Assembly: GCA_001600615.1 (NCBI GenBank)
Contig: BCKK01000001.1
Location: 530,627-594,626, forward strand
Direction of reading: 5' to 3'
Source of the DNA: Dioszegia crocea
Lineage: Eukaryota; Basidiomycota; Tremellomycetes; Tremellales; Bulleribasidiaceae
DNA: 64,000 bases
Positions 33,527 to 44,349 of this stretch are shown here, piece by piece. Position 1 is the stretch's first letter. Each line of letters starts with the position of its first letter. A model generated the notes under the pieces. The model worked only from the letters and a program-made list of their open reading frames with translations. It did not search any database and had not been told where the DNA came from. The translations under genes were made by a program, and so were the position numbers.

Positions 33527-35540
33527 GGAAGGATTTGTTTTCAGGTCCCAGAGGGTACAGGATGGTCTTTGGGTGGCCCATCGATCTCACTAGCGATGTA
33601 TCACCTGTCAGCCAATGAGGATTGGCCAACTTAGCACCTATTGGCACCCTGCGATAGCACCTGAACTTTGCGTATTTGCAGTCATCGCTCCTGACATCGT
33701 TGGAGCTCGCTCAGTCACCATATGACCCAGGCACATGGCGCAGGACTGGTCTTATCCTTTGGCGGACCGAGCAGTTTAGTGAAGCCCACCGGAGCCCACG
33801 CAGTCATGGAAGCTTGTAACAAGCTCATACACAACGCTGTTTCAAACTGTGGGTGGCATGTCTCGGAACCTTTCCAAAGTTGGAGAAGAGGCGAAGTGTG
33901 CAGTGGCGCACGTGTCCTGCTCGAGGGACAATGCGAAGCTGAGACTGCACGTTTGAAGTGTGTGAGGAGATGACGTCAAACTGAAACATTCCTCGTGTAG
34001 GTCTGGATTTCGCAACCAAATCTCCGAAGTAGTGCATACTCTCCATGCATCGGATCAGCCGAGTCCGCTTTGGCCGTCAAGTGGTTGCTGAGCATTCTGC
34101 CACCGAGCACTTCGGTCACATAGTCCGAGACCCTGCCTCGTTGTCCCAAGTGGAAAGTCGGACAATCAACATCTCACCGCAAGTGGACGCCCGTATTTTA
34201 AAAGACCAGGTCCGCGTTACAGGGTGAAACAGTTCTCCTCTTGTGACTGAGGCGTGAAGTTTATACGGGCATCTCTCGGGCGCCGCTCAGACGAGACGTT
34301 CAGACATCTCGCACGCAGACCGCCAAATGCTGAATCTCACCTCGAATGACTTCTTGTGCATTGACCTCTTCGCCAGTGATAACGATCTTCCACCTGAATG
34401 ATCGCACAATGCCACTGGAAGCTTGATGCGCGGACCGTTGACTGACGGACCACCGCGTTCGGTTAGCGGAAGCGAATAGAAGCCTCCGCTAGTCCGCGGC
34501 TCTGAAATCTGAAACATCCGGTTGTTCCTTTGGATCCGGTGGCGGTTCCTGAAAACTGAAACCCGAGATTGCCGTAACAATGCCGGAACGCCGAGCCACT
34601 GCCACTTCCGGTCAGCATCATCGACCGTCCAGTGAGACACGACCAGCCACCGCTTCAGCACCTGGTCGAATACACTTTCGTAATGCCCGGAATCCCGAAG
34701 AAGGACTAAACTCTAACAAGCCAGTCAGAAGCGGTTGTTTGGTTCCCTTGACTGAGAGATGGCTGTCCTCGATCTTCGCTTTGTCGGGCATTGGGTAAGG
34801 CACACAAAGTCGAACTGGTGTTGGCTTGGGGACGGAGACCTTGTGTCCGAGCAGGCTTGCATGCACCATTCATAAGTAAGAAGATCCTTGCATATGATAA
34901 TAGCTTTCGCCTCTGCTCTCTATATACCAAAATTCATTCAACAAACAAAACTCTCTGCCATTTCGCTTGATCGCTTTTCGAATGCTCCGAAACCTCCGAC
35001 CTATGACGCTAGGCCTGCCTCTGTAGGTGGATGCAAAAGTTTGTCTTCTTTCAGTCAAAACACTTTTTCCGGTCATGGTATCTTGAGACACGCTGCATGT
35101 CAATAGCAAAGCGAGCTGGCGATGATTTCGACTGATAAGAGTATTGCTGACAATGGCAGAAATCCACCGCGTCATCACCATTACTCCGCGGACCACCGTC
35201 AGACAACCCCATTCCCAGTACCACACAGCAAACAAGGTTTACCTCCTCGCCGCTTCGCCAACTTTAATCGCTCCGAGACCAAGAAGGCCGAGGCTGCCGA
35301 CTTATCACCTGGGTCTTGCTGGGCCGAGAACCGCTGCCTTTGTCAACTCCGAATGTCTCACCTTGGGACGGGGCGCCGCAAGCATTGAACGTTAGACGGA
35401 GAGAGGATAGTTCCTATCGGACCTCATCGTCCCCAGCAGTGCGCTAGTCCATTGCAATATATGGCAGTGCTAGTAAAGCTTCCCCCCCTTTCCCATTCTT
35501 TCCATTCTCACCCAGATCCACTATCATCCCGCAATTAAAG
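33527..35540. other. Gene-poor region with TGAAACA site cluster
   Basis: 2.0 kb without a supported gene. Four TGAAACA/TGTTTCA sites lie within 680 bp (33838-33844, 33982-33988, 34225-34231, 34510-34516), where chance would give well under one. A short open frame at 35153-35395 (starting MAEIHRVITITPRTTVRQ) has no family signal and is left unannotated. The last 100 bp are CT-rich promoter for the Zn2Cys6 gene. Confidence 0.4.
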
Positions 35541-36857
35541 ATGTCAGACACCACGCTCTCCCCTCGTCTGCGGCATCTGCTCATTCACGAGGACCGTATT
35601 ACTGGCGATCTTTACACCACACCGCCGGCACTCGTTGCCTCATATCGTGATGACTCTCCCCCCAACTCTCCCGAGCCCAGCTATCAGCCCCTCGCTCAAA
35701 AGCTGCCTCGATCCTCCGATATCACTCCCCATATACCGGACGATCTGGGCCACCGGCCCTCTCACTCCATCTTCAGCCTCCTCAACTCCCTCGTTGTCGA
35801 ATCCCCTCCGTCCTCCCCTGGCTTGCTATCGCCTCGCGACGCTTCCGATCTCCTCCCCACCATCCCCGTCCAACGCATCCCCCCTCCCCTCATGTCAGCA
35901 CCTCTGCCCACCTCCGGCCACTCCCCTTGGTATACGCGTGAACACAGGCCATCGGTAGATGTCCCCTCTGCATCCGCGCCCCGGCCTGACATGTACCGTC
36001 GCCACTCTTCCCATCCCTACGAGATCAACCCAGCCACAAACCGGATCGTCTATCGCGAGTTTGACTTTGCCCCTAGCGGTTCCCGTGCGCCCATATCGCG
36101 CACAACCAAGGCGTGCAATGCGTGTCGCTCGAGGAAGGTGCGGTGTGACGCGGGCGGTGAGACGGGTGCAGAGCCGGCGACGTGCTCAAGGTGTAAGGAG
36201 GCGGGATTGGAGTGTGCTTATTCGGGGGCGCAGAAAAAGAGGGGACCATGTCCTGGTACAGCTCGGCCGGGAATGACGAGCAGGCGATCTAGTCAGAGGA
36301 TCACCATGTCTCCTCCGCCGGAGCTATCACCCACTCTTACCTCACGATCTTCTCACGGTCTGCTGCCTTACGAAGCAGACCCGTACTACCTTCCACCCCG
36401 CACCCCAAACGACCCCAATGCCTTCCCTTCCTTTTCTCAGTATCAACCACCACCCCCTCCCGGTTCCGGATGGACCTCATCACATCCTCGTCCTCTTGCC
36501 CCTGCCACTTCCACCCGACGTCCCACCACTGGCCACTCTTCACATTACAGCCGCCAACCAAGCATCGTCTCTTGGCACCCGTCGGACATCCCAGAAGAGC
36601 GTTCCCAGATGTTTGAGAAGGAGTATTCTATGCAGGCGCTGGCGGATGAGGGTAGCGTGAGGGTGGCGGAAGATGAGTGGCGGGGGGAGCAGTTTAATTT
36701 CTATGACCAGCCTCGCTTGCCGGAAGCTGGCTCGAAGCAGTCATCTACGCTGCAGGTGTCATCTTTCGGCGGAGATGGGAGGAGCTTGCCGCCGTTGAGG
36801 GTAGTTCTGGGAGGCGGGACGAATTACTTTGAGCCTAGAGAGTCGAGGGGGAATTAG
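35541..36857 (+). CDS. Zn2Cys6 fungal transcription factor
   Basis: Single exon, 438 aa. The binuclear zinc cluster at about residues 190-226 reads KACNACRSRKVRCD, a 12-residue loop between the third and fourth Cys, then CSRCKEAGLEC. That is C-x2-C-x6-C-x12-C-x2-C-x6-C, followed by the basic linker QKKRGPCPGTARPG. The flanks are Ser/Pro-rich and disordered. There is no fungal-specific transcription factor middle-homology domain. It should bind CGG-type half sites in the nucleus; the regulated pathway is unknown. It is notable as an intron-free gene in an intron-rich neighbourhood. Confidence 0.9.
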   Translation: MSDTTLSPRLRHLLIHEDRITGDLYTTPPALVASYRDDSPPNSPEPSYQPLAQKLPRSSDITPHIPDDLGHRPSHSIFSLLNSLVVESPPSSPGLLSPRDASDLLPTIPVQRIPPPLMSAPLPTSGHSPWYTREHRPSVDVPSASAPRPDMYRRHSSHPYEINPATNRIVYREFDFAPSGSRAPISRTTKACNACRSRKVRCDAGGETGAEPATCSRCKEAGLECAYSGAQKKRGPCPGTARPGMTSRRSSQRITMSPPPELSPTLTSRSSHGLLPYEADPYYLPPRTPNDPNAFPSFSQYQPPPPPGSGWTSSHPRPLAPATSTRRPTTGHSSHYSRQPSIVSWHPSDIPEERSQMFEKEYSMQALADEGSVRVAEDEWRGEQFNFYDQPRLPEAGSKQSSTLQVSSFGGDGRSLPPLRVVLGGGTNYFEPRESRGN

Positions 36858-37904
36858 TCAGGGACACTGAGGGATTAGGACATTAGTTGTAGCTGTTTGA
36901 ATATTCATAGATTAGATTGTACTCATATGGGGTTAATGTTGTAGCGGTCCGATGTGATCAAGTTATGCCTTTGATGTCTGCTGAGCATTGGCGTACTTGT
37001 GAAAACGAGCAACCCGGCTACCCATCGGTGGCATATCCCTGAGTCAGTCAGTCCCTGCCTGTCCCTGTCCATGGCCCAGCGGGGACTCTAGCATGCTGTA
37101 GAGGTGGATTGACAGAGTACGGGTTTTCAGCTCTTTATATGACAGGCTCGTCTGACAGATCTGAGATCTGAGATACCACTTTGGGGTGGTCTGAGACAGC
37201 AGCGTCACATGTCACATGGCTTTCCCCATTGACCGGTGTCAAACAGCGTTACCCTCTTTTCCAACCGCAGTGAACACCTTCATCTAATCTGTACACCTCT
37301 ACTACACAATCAAAGGCACGTTCCGCAACGTCATCCATCCTCGTGCCTCCCAACGCACTTCGTCACTCTCGGAATTCACTCGAAACCGTTACCCCCGGGT
37401 CCCGGTCTTTGCACTCTCGCAGTAAGGAGCGGAAAGGATTCCTCCTTTGTCACGCCTTTATAGTCAACTTGACCCCTTCACCTTCGGTACCTGTGTCGTC
37501 GCTCTTTCAGACAACATGTGTGAGTGCCTAGATCTGCTTTCTTCTGTCGCTCGCTTGCCCTGATTGACAATCTGTGACCCTTATCCGCCGACCCTGTTAC
37601 TCGGGTCGAGGGAAACTCAAAAAAGGCACAGCCTCCACACCCCTTTTTCATTACCTGCTTCCTCATCGTCTGAATTATCGCTTCCCATTACCCCTGTCAA
37701 TTATCATCATCTACTCCCTATCTATACTCGTCTCTAGCTCTCGGAAAATCCCGATTGTGAAGGAGGCTGTAGAAACCCACCCAACATCCAGCCTTGTCTC
37801 ACCCCTGTACTCGGCTGTGCAAATTTTGTCGTTCAACCCTTTCCACCCACACCTCCATCACTCTTCTACCATACGGAGCTCTGGCCGAGTTCTAATTAGC
37901 CAAA
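36858..37904. other. Intergenic region
   Basis: 1.05 kb. The first 150 bp are the 3' UTR of the Zn2Cys6 gene. From about 37240 the + strand is strongly C/T-rich and is probably a long promoter and 5' UTR of the membrane sensor gene. No coding region is supported. Confidence 0.45.
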
Positions 37905-39349
37905 ATGTCCAGCGTTGACGTTAATTCTTCTGCTTCTGCAACCTCTTCCGCTGTCGTTCCCACATCAGCTTCAACCGCCGCACCCACAAGCGCGGTCCCG
38001 ACTTCAGCCGCCTCGACCACCTCATCACCCACACCAACATCGAGTCCCAGCTCGGCAAATCCAACTTCCTCGGCAGCTTCCACGAGCGCCGCTTCATCAT
38101 CTTCAGCAGCCACCGCATCTTCCATCTCGTCGATCATCTCATCCGCTGAAAACAGCGCTTCGAGCGTTGCGTCTGCGTCCGGATCGGGTGCTGGATCGAG
38201 CGCGGCCGCCTCGGCCAGTAGCCTCAGTTCCAGCTTAGCGGCCAGCGCATCCTCGGCCCAGCAGATCACTACCATTACTCAGTGAGTTTATGGCACAAGC
38301 GGAAAATTATTTGTGCTGAATCATCAGAATTGTGACGAGAACAGGATCCAATGGCGCATTGGTCACTGAGACCAACACGTTGACAAGCGCTGTGGCTGGC
38401 GGCAACAACAACAACCAGTCTTCTTCAAGCAGTGAGTTGCCAGATAGAGCTCCAAATCGACCAAATTCTGACACTCGCAGCCACTGGAGCGATCGCCGGA
38501 GGGGTTGTTGGTGGAGTTGTCGGTCTGGCTCTCATCGCCGGTCTGCTCTTCTTCTTCCTGCGCAAGAGGAGAAGGTCGCTTCGGGATGACTTTGACGATC
38601 AAATGGTGAGTCCGAAAACGCTCGTCTGATCGCATAGCTGATTATACAGTTCGACCCTGGACGTGCGCAGAACCGAGCACCGGTTGATCTAGGAGACGAC
38701 GGACCTTCCCCCGCCGTCGAACCTTTCTACACGCCCGGTGTCGCCTCCACCGCCGATCAATCCCCCCAAATGTCACAATACCCAGGAACCGCCGCAACCA
38801 GTGATGGCGGGTACTACAATACCCCGACTGCCCCCTCGAGTGCGTCGACCGCTGGGTACGCAGGTATGGGTGCTGCGAACGGTGGGCAACCCATGCCTTC
38901 CATGCCTGAGGCTTCGGACTACCTACCAGGTGGTGCAGCCTCTGGATCAGGCGCAGGCTACAGTGGCGCACAGCTCGCCCCGGCTCTTGGGGGTGCTGCT
39001 CTCGGCGCTGGAGTCGGAGCTGGTGCTGGCGCGATGGCGGGCATGTCATCGAAACAGAGGGAGGCGTACCAGGAGCGGCAAAGATTCCAGGTTGCCAATC
39101 AGCCTATGAGCCCCGTCGAAGGGAATGGACAGTCAAGCGGCGGCTACAGCCCAGTGACCAGTCCGAACCCCGAAGGGGATCGTCAGACTGTTGTGAGCCA
39201 CGATGCTGGACCGGTCGAGGACGATGAGCCGTTCCGTCAAGGAGGCGATATCCCACCCACGTAAGTTCCACTACCAAAGTCTCGCCTCTCCCTGAGGACC
39301 GTCGAGCGTCCAAAGCTGACTTGACAGATATGACTCTATTCGTCGATAA
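37905..39349 (+). CDS. Mucin-like membrane sensor (Mid2/Wsc-like architecture) with PPxY tail
   Basis: Five exons: 37905-38281, 38328-38431, 38481-38605, 38650-39260, 39328-39349 (412 aa). About 160 N-terminal residues are nearly all Ser, Ala and Thr, a rod-like O-mannosylated ectodomain. The transmembrane helix is AIAGGVVGGVVGLALIAGLL, then FFFLRKRRRS. The cytosolic part is Gly/Ala/Pro-rich and ends DIPPTYDSIRR. PPTY is a PPxY motif, the docking site for WW domains of Nedd4/Rsp5-type ubiquitin ligases, which suggests regulated endocytosis. The last exon codes for seven residues plus part of a split codon. The layout matches cell-wall integrity sensors, but no cysteine-rich WSC domain is present and no signal peptide is obvious. 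Confidence 0.8.
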
Positions 39350-39793
39350 GTCTGCTGGACAGGCGCGGAGGCTACGATCTCACGGAATTGAACATGGGGA
39401 CTATAATGGACGATGTAGATTCTCACCTTCCTCACTCTCGCTATAGCGCACGCTCTTTACTTTAATCTTTGTACATACACTGTGTTCATGTACTACCCTT
39501 ACTTTTGTGCACATTGCCCGTCCACAATCTGAACGGCGGCGCCTGACCTCGAGAACGACGGCCATGTCTCAGCCGAAGACTCGAGGTGGAAGCCTAAATT
39601 TGAGACACGCGCGAATTTGTTTGGCCTTCCATCCTGTGTTCTACTCTCCTCCAACTTGCTAGCCATAACGCTCTTCGCTTGTTACGGATCATAGCCTGCT
39701 GGGCGCCATGAGCTGAGACATTCTACGCTATCAAACCTCAGGCGGGTCCTATCCGCGATTGCCGCCCCCGGTGCGCAGCAATCACGATTCATC
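39350..39793. other. Intergenic region
   Basis: 444 bp of 3' UTR and promoter between the sensor and Ima1 genes. No gene is seen. Confidence 0.5.
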
Positions 39794-41679
39794 ATGCCAC
39801 TTCTCCGTTCCGCCACACGACCACAGGCGGTAGAATGCTTCTTCTGCCTCTCGCCTTCTGTATTGCCACCACAGCTACCTCAGGTGCAATATGCAGGAGA
39901 TAGGAAAGGGAAGGGGCGGGCTGTGAATGAGGTGGGCACAAAGTGGAATTGGGAGTGCCCGAGATGTCATTGCTGGAACATGCGCGATGAAGTGAGTTGA
40001 CAAGTCGCCCTTGCTTCAGCAGCAATCGGCAGTCTAAGCTCTTGCTGATCCTGTAGAGAGGAGAGATGCGGTCTGATCATCCGGCCATGCACGACCCTGC
40101 GTTCAATGTCCGATCATTCGCTCTAAGAGGTATGTCCTAGAGACGACTTTCTCTATGTAGAGTAGACCTGTCAAAGCCAAAGCTAACAAGGCAGCTTCGC
40201 CTTCGACATCTCACCTCCCCTCCGCATCACGAAACGCGGCCAAACTGTTCTGTCATAGCTGCCTGACAAACCAAACGCTCATCATGAACATGTTGGCGAA
40301 TTATCTCCCAGACGACCAGGTGAGCTTCCCTCTTCTCTAGTTGCGAAATGGCTCCTGATCCAGAAAGGATCCTAGCTACTCAGAGCTATACGCCAATCTC
40401 CCATCATATCTATCCTCTCTACACGGTCGATATCCACCGGTATGCCCGCAATGCCAGCCGGCAGTGGATCAGGCTTTACGGAAGGCGGATCAGAAGGCCC
40501 AGGTTGAGGCGTGGGGATCTGCACTTCGCCGAGGTCAACATGCGGGCTCGAGTGATGGTGGAGGCGGCGGAGGAGCTGGAGTGTGGGAGGTACTGGTCTG
40601 GAGGATGAGAGGAGTGGGATTCTGGGTATCGGCGGTGGTCAGCCTCTCCGTCGATGTAGCATGTGAGTCATCATTTGACGCATTCACCGAAGATAAGCTG
40701 ATGTTGGCTCAGGCTCATTCACACCACGACGCGCTCTTTCTCTGTTTGACATGGATAAGCGGGTAGGTCTGGGATTGCTGGGATTCTACTTCGCGTCGAT
40801 ACTGTGGTTCGCTTGGGATCCACATTGGCTTCGACGGAGAAGGGACCGCTACCTCGGTCGAGTCAGGGGACGAGGGACATGGCTGGTGGGTGTTCCACAC
40901 ATCGATGACTCTGCTATCAAGTCTGACTATAAACAGCGGTGCATGTCGACTATACTGCTTCTGAGGCTGATTTCGGCTTCATTCATAAGCTCAACCCGCT
41001 TGAGAAGTTTCGTACCCTTCGCCTGGTTGATGCGAGCTTTCCTCTCGATCGAGGTGGTTGTGAGTTCATACTGCTCGTGTGGATGCGAATGCTGGCTGAT
41101 ACTCAGGCGTTCGTCATTGCTTTTTCGGCTCTAAAAGCACCTCGTCCCGTAGCCCTTCGACTCATCCGCCCCACGCAACTCAGCGTCCCCACCTGCCCTA
41201 TCTACCCAATCTCTTCTGAGACACAATATAGCAAGTCTCCGCCCTATACCAATCATCAACAAAACCCTTACTCCACACTGACAGAACCGACGTATCATCC
41301 CGTCTTCGGCAAGGCTTCCCTCTCGACCCGACCAACATCCCGACTACAGGATAATGACATGGATTGGGAAGCTACCCCTCCCCCTGCATTGTACAACGGT
41401 GGATATACATCTTCGGGGCCTGTGGGGAAGCAAGAGGATGAACCCGATGGAATGGCTGGAGATGACAAAGGAGGCCAGTGGGACAACTTTGCCGTAGGGA
41501 AACAGAGGTTATTCGGCCAGAAAGAGGGGGAAGATGAGACGGGCTTAGAGGGTTTGCTCGCGGGCTGGGGTCTGGCGGACCAAGTTGGAGGACATGGAGG
41601 TGGACCGGCAGGGCAGCAAGGCCGATGGGGAAAGGGCGCTCTAAGGTGGCTCAAGGGGACAAAGGGGAAGGAGCAGTGA
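39794..41679 (+). CDS. ima1: Ima1-type inner nuclear membrane protein (Samp1/NET5 family)
   Basis: Seven exons: 39794-39991, 40057-40129, 40195-40319, 40368-40662, 40713-40885, 40937-41059, 41107-41679 (519 aa). The N-terminal Ima1 domain carries four CxxC pairs: ECFFC, ECPRCHCWNMRDE, FCHSCLTNQTL and RYPPVCPQCQP. MHDPAFNVRSFALRA and LANYLPDDQDPSYSELY are also typical. At least four hydrophobic helices follow (GVGFWVSAVVSLSV, GLGLLGFYFASILWFAW, STILLLRLISASFI, FLSIEVVAFVIAFSA). The C-terminal tail contains QDNDMDWEATPP. The family anchors heterochromatin or cytoskeletal links (LINC-associated) at the inner nuclear membrane. The acceptor before exon 4 is AAG (40365-40367), chosen because it restores DPSYSEL; two later introns were placed by phase and by recovery of membrane helices. 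Confidence 0.87.
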
Positions 41680-42046
41680 TGCGATTGTGCGATATTTGGT
41701 TGCGGACTGGCGATACGTTCCAGGTCAACTTGCGTGTTTCCCATCTCCCATCCGCAAACATAGTCCCTCGGCCTTCTTTCATTCATTAAGCTTCAACTAC
41801 CGTCCTTTGCCCTTTGTTCTGATTAGCTGACAAACTGACTGCAGGAACGTGTACATCGTCATCCACCCCCTTCCCGCCCTCCTTTCACAATCTCCGACCT
41901 CGAAACGCAAAAAGCTTTTTTCACGCCGTACCCCTGTGTATCCTCCTCTTGGTCCGTTGTTCTCCCGGGGCCTAGGCGACATACATAAGCTCTCACCCTA
42001 CGCCCATTACCTCTCAGATCAGCTAACATACTCTCAGGACCACTCA
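41680..42046. other. Intergenic region
   Basis: 367 bp with a C/T-rich stretch before the next start. The reading frame of the next gene is open upstream to 41849, so a longer N-terminus is possible. Confidence 0.4.
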
Positions 42047-43379
42047 ATGATGGGCAAACGAATCTCAACTGAAGAACCGGTCCTCAAGTGCGAGCCGACA
42101 CACGCACCCCAGTCAACGGATAAGAAGGCCGCGCGGGCCGAGCTTGCCTCCTCGCCACCCAGTCCCTCACTCAGCGATATGGAGCACGATTTCGAGATGG
42201 AGATCGAATTGGGCAGCCAGTCTCCTCCCGGCCGATCTCCTCCTCTCGTGCCCTCCCCGGGCGAAGATGGTCCTCTGGTTCCCGCTCCTCCCATCATCAC
42301 TCCTCCTAGAAACGACGATCGCCCTGCCATGCAAGACCAACAAGCCATGGCTCCTGTTCTCTCGGCGATCAGGAAACGAAATGTCGGTCGACTCTACGAT
42401 GGATCGGAAGGCATCAACCGGCAGCCACACGGCGCGCTCTCGCCTGATGATCCATATCGGGTGTTGAGCGATCTGAGTGGCGAGGTGCTGAGGAGGGTAA
42501 GTCACACTCGCCGGATCTGAATCTTTGGCCAGTGCAAAGAAGGTTGCTGACATATTGCCAGATGACCAATGAGTGTTTCAAGAAGACCTTGATCGATTCA
42601 CAAGATCATCGCCAGGCTCTCGCAGCTCCGTCGATCTCCACTCGGCTTCCCTCCTCCCCTTCCAAGCTCAAGCCAAAAGGCAAATTGGGACCCAAGGCGA
42701 CTGCTCGCAAGGCAGCTGCGTTGGTCAATGAGGAGAAACAGAAGCAGGCGAAGGCGGAGTTGGGAACCATCACCCGTTTCTTGCCTCCAAACAAGGACGA
42801 GGCTTTTATCGGGTTCATGCCTGATTCTGCTGAGGTATGTTTCGCGCTCCCTTGTTGAATTGGCGAATTGGGGTATCCTGCTAACATGACTAGGCCACTA
42901 TCGCGCTCGCCCAGCTACAATGCCCCTCCCTCTCCTCCGTCCCCACTGCAGAGCTATCCATTGCCCTACATTTCGACGGCTCCCCTACCTGGGTTGAGAA
43001 TGTCCTCTTCCGCGTCATGCCCGATACTTGGCCTGCCGCAGTCACCGGTCAACTCCCCCTCATTCACATCAAGCACACCCAGCCGGTCTCAGTTGCCAAA
43101 CCTTCGGCTCCTCAAGATACCGCGTCGGCGGGCAAGGCCGATAATGAAGACTTGATGGGTGCTTTCGACATTGAGAGGAACAATTCCACTTGGAAAAGTC
43201 AGGGAGGTTTCCCTGGAGATGGGAGCCGGCTAGGTCAGGTGCTGGAGGGAGGTGAGAAGGCGAAAGACGAGGAGAAGACTGAGGCCAAGACGTGGGATCA
43301 ACTCGTCAATGAGGGTGCCCTGCTCGGGATTCGGGACGAAGACTTTTCGTCTCGGTTGACAGACTTCGGTATCTATTGA
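42047..43379 (+). CDS. Unrecognised acidic/proline-rich protein
   Basis: Three exons: 42047-42496, 42562-42834, 42894-43379 (402 aa). The N-terminus (MMGKRISTEEPVLK) is followed by a Ser/Pro/Asp-rich stretch with SDMEHDFEMEIELG. A probable folded helical part spans LSAIRKRNVGRLYDGSEG, DDPYRVLSDLSGEVLRRMTN, a Lys/Ala-rich linker (KLGPKATARKAAALVNEEKQ) and TRFLPPNKDEAFIGFMP. The C-terminal part (AELSIALHFDGSPTWVENVL) looks like a beta-rich domain. Family not recognised. The ATG at 42047 begins the first convincing protein-like stretch after CT-rich sequence; an in-frame ATG-less extension to 41849 cannot be excluded. Confidence 0.68.
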
Positions 43380-43783
43380 TCCTGGTCTGACTCTATCTGA
43401 CGTCGTATTGCGTCTGCTATCCATGTATACTAGTCCAATCACTGACGATTGACTGCCCCTTTGACACTCATTATCTGAGGTCGGCCGGGATTGTATGTCG
43501 TCTGACTGTGGAAACCATGTCGGCGTGCTGTCAGTGCGACTGACACTGCCGCAATCACCCGTTTCTCCTTGCCTCTTGCTTTTTACCCTTTAACCATTTC
43601 GGCTCTCTTCCTTTATCCTGCACACACAGCCCAAAGCGTGCTTTGTATCATGGTTGACTCCATTCTTCTCCTGTGCGGCTTGTTCGCTCATGGCTTGGCC
43701 CTACTATATCAGATTGCTACTGTCAAACGAAAGACTGACAGTCTTTGTTTGGCAACCGTAAAGAAAAAGGTAGACAAGGTAGC
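43380..43783. other. Intergenic region
   Basis: 404 bp. A hydrophobic open frame at 43569-43802 is probably chance; otherwise promoter of the next, tentative gene. Confidence 0.35.
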
Positions 43784-44247
43784 ATGTCGAGTCAAACCAT
43801 AACTCAAGCAGATCGACACACTCCACACCAGCTTGTAATCGACGGCATGACGAGCGTCAATACTGGTGACGATGACAAACCGTCCGCTGTTCCAATGAAA
43901 AGCACACCCTTACAACCCAAAGCTCGTCCAGTCGCGCAGGCTCTCGCTCCCGTGACATCGGCAGATGAGCCAGCTGAGCTCATCCAAGAGGCGCGAGAGA
44001 CTGCCGATCCGCCACGATATCGTACCTTGAGCAAAAAGGAGGTTTACGAGCAATCGTTGATCATCAGTGAGCTCCTATACCTCACTCCTTCCGTCCTCCC
44101 GGCGCCACGACTTGAGTATCAATGCTCTAGGTGAATATAGACCGTACGGTCGGGGCTGATAAACCCCAGCATACGGAGCAGATTACGAAACAGCCCCAGA
44201 TCATCCCGTCCGCAGGCCGAAACAGACCTCGAGCAAAGGGGAGTAGA
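43784..44247 (+). CDS. Tentative small protein
   Basis: Two exons: 43784-44066 and 44171-44247 (119 aa). The first exon starts MSSQTITQADRH and is Pro/Ala-rich. It then has an amphipathic segment with RYRTLSKKEVYEQSLII. A GTGAGC donor and a CTGATAAACCCCAG acceptor join in phase to YGADYETAPDHPVRRPKQ and a stop. No family recognised. The in-phase splice is the main support. The 104-nt intron is long for this genome and the 5' end is uncertain. Confidence 0.35.
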
Positions 44248-44349
44248 CTAGTTTGAGTCAGTGCCTGGTGGCATGCATGACTTGTAGTACTGCAGCACAG
44301 ATCGCCATTGACGCTCTACACCGACCCCCATTCATGGTACAGTCAGCCT

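Noticed and set aside
40890..40936. Alternative Ima1 intron starting at GTGTTC
   Set aside because: It leads into a frame without membrane helices; using GTGGGT at 40886 and a further intron at 41060-41106 recovers hydrophobic helices and the conserved APRPVALRLIRP segment.
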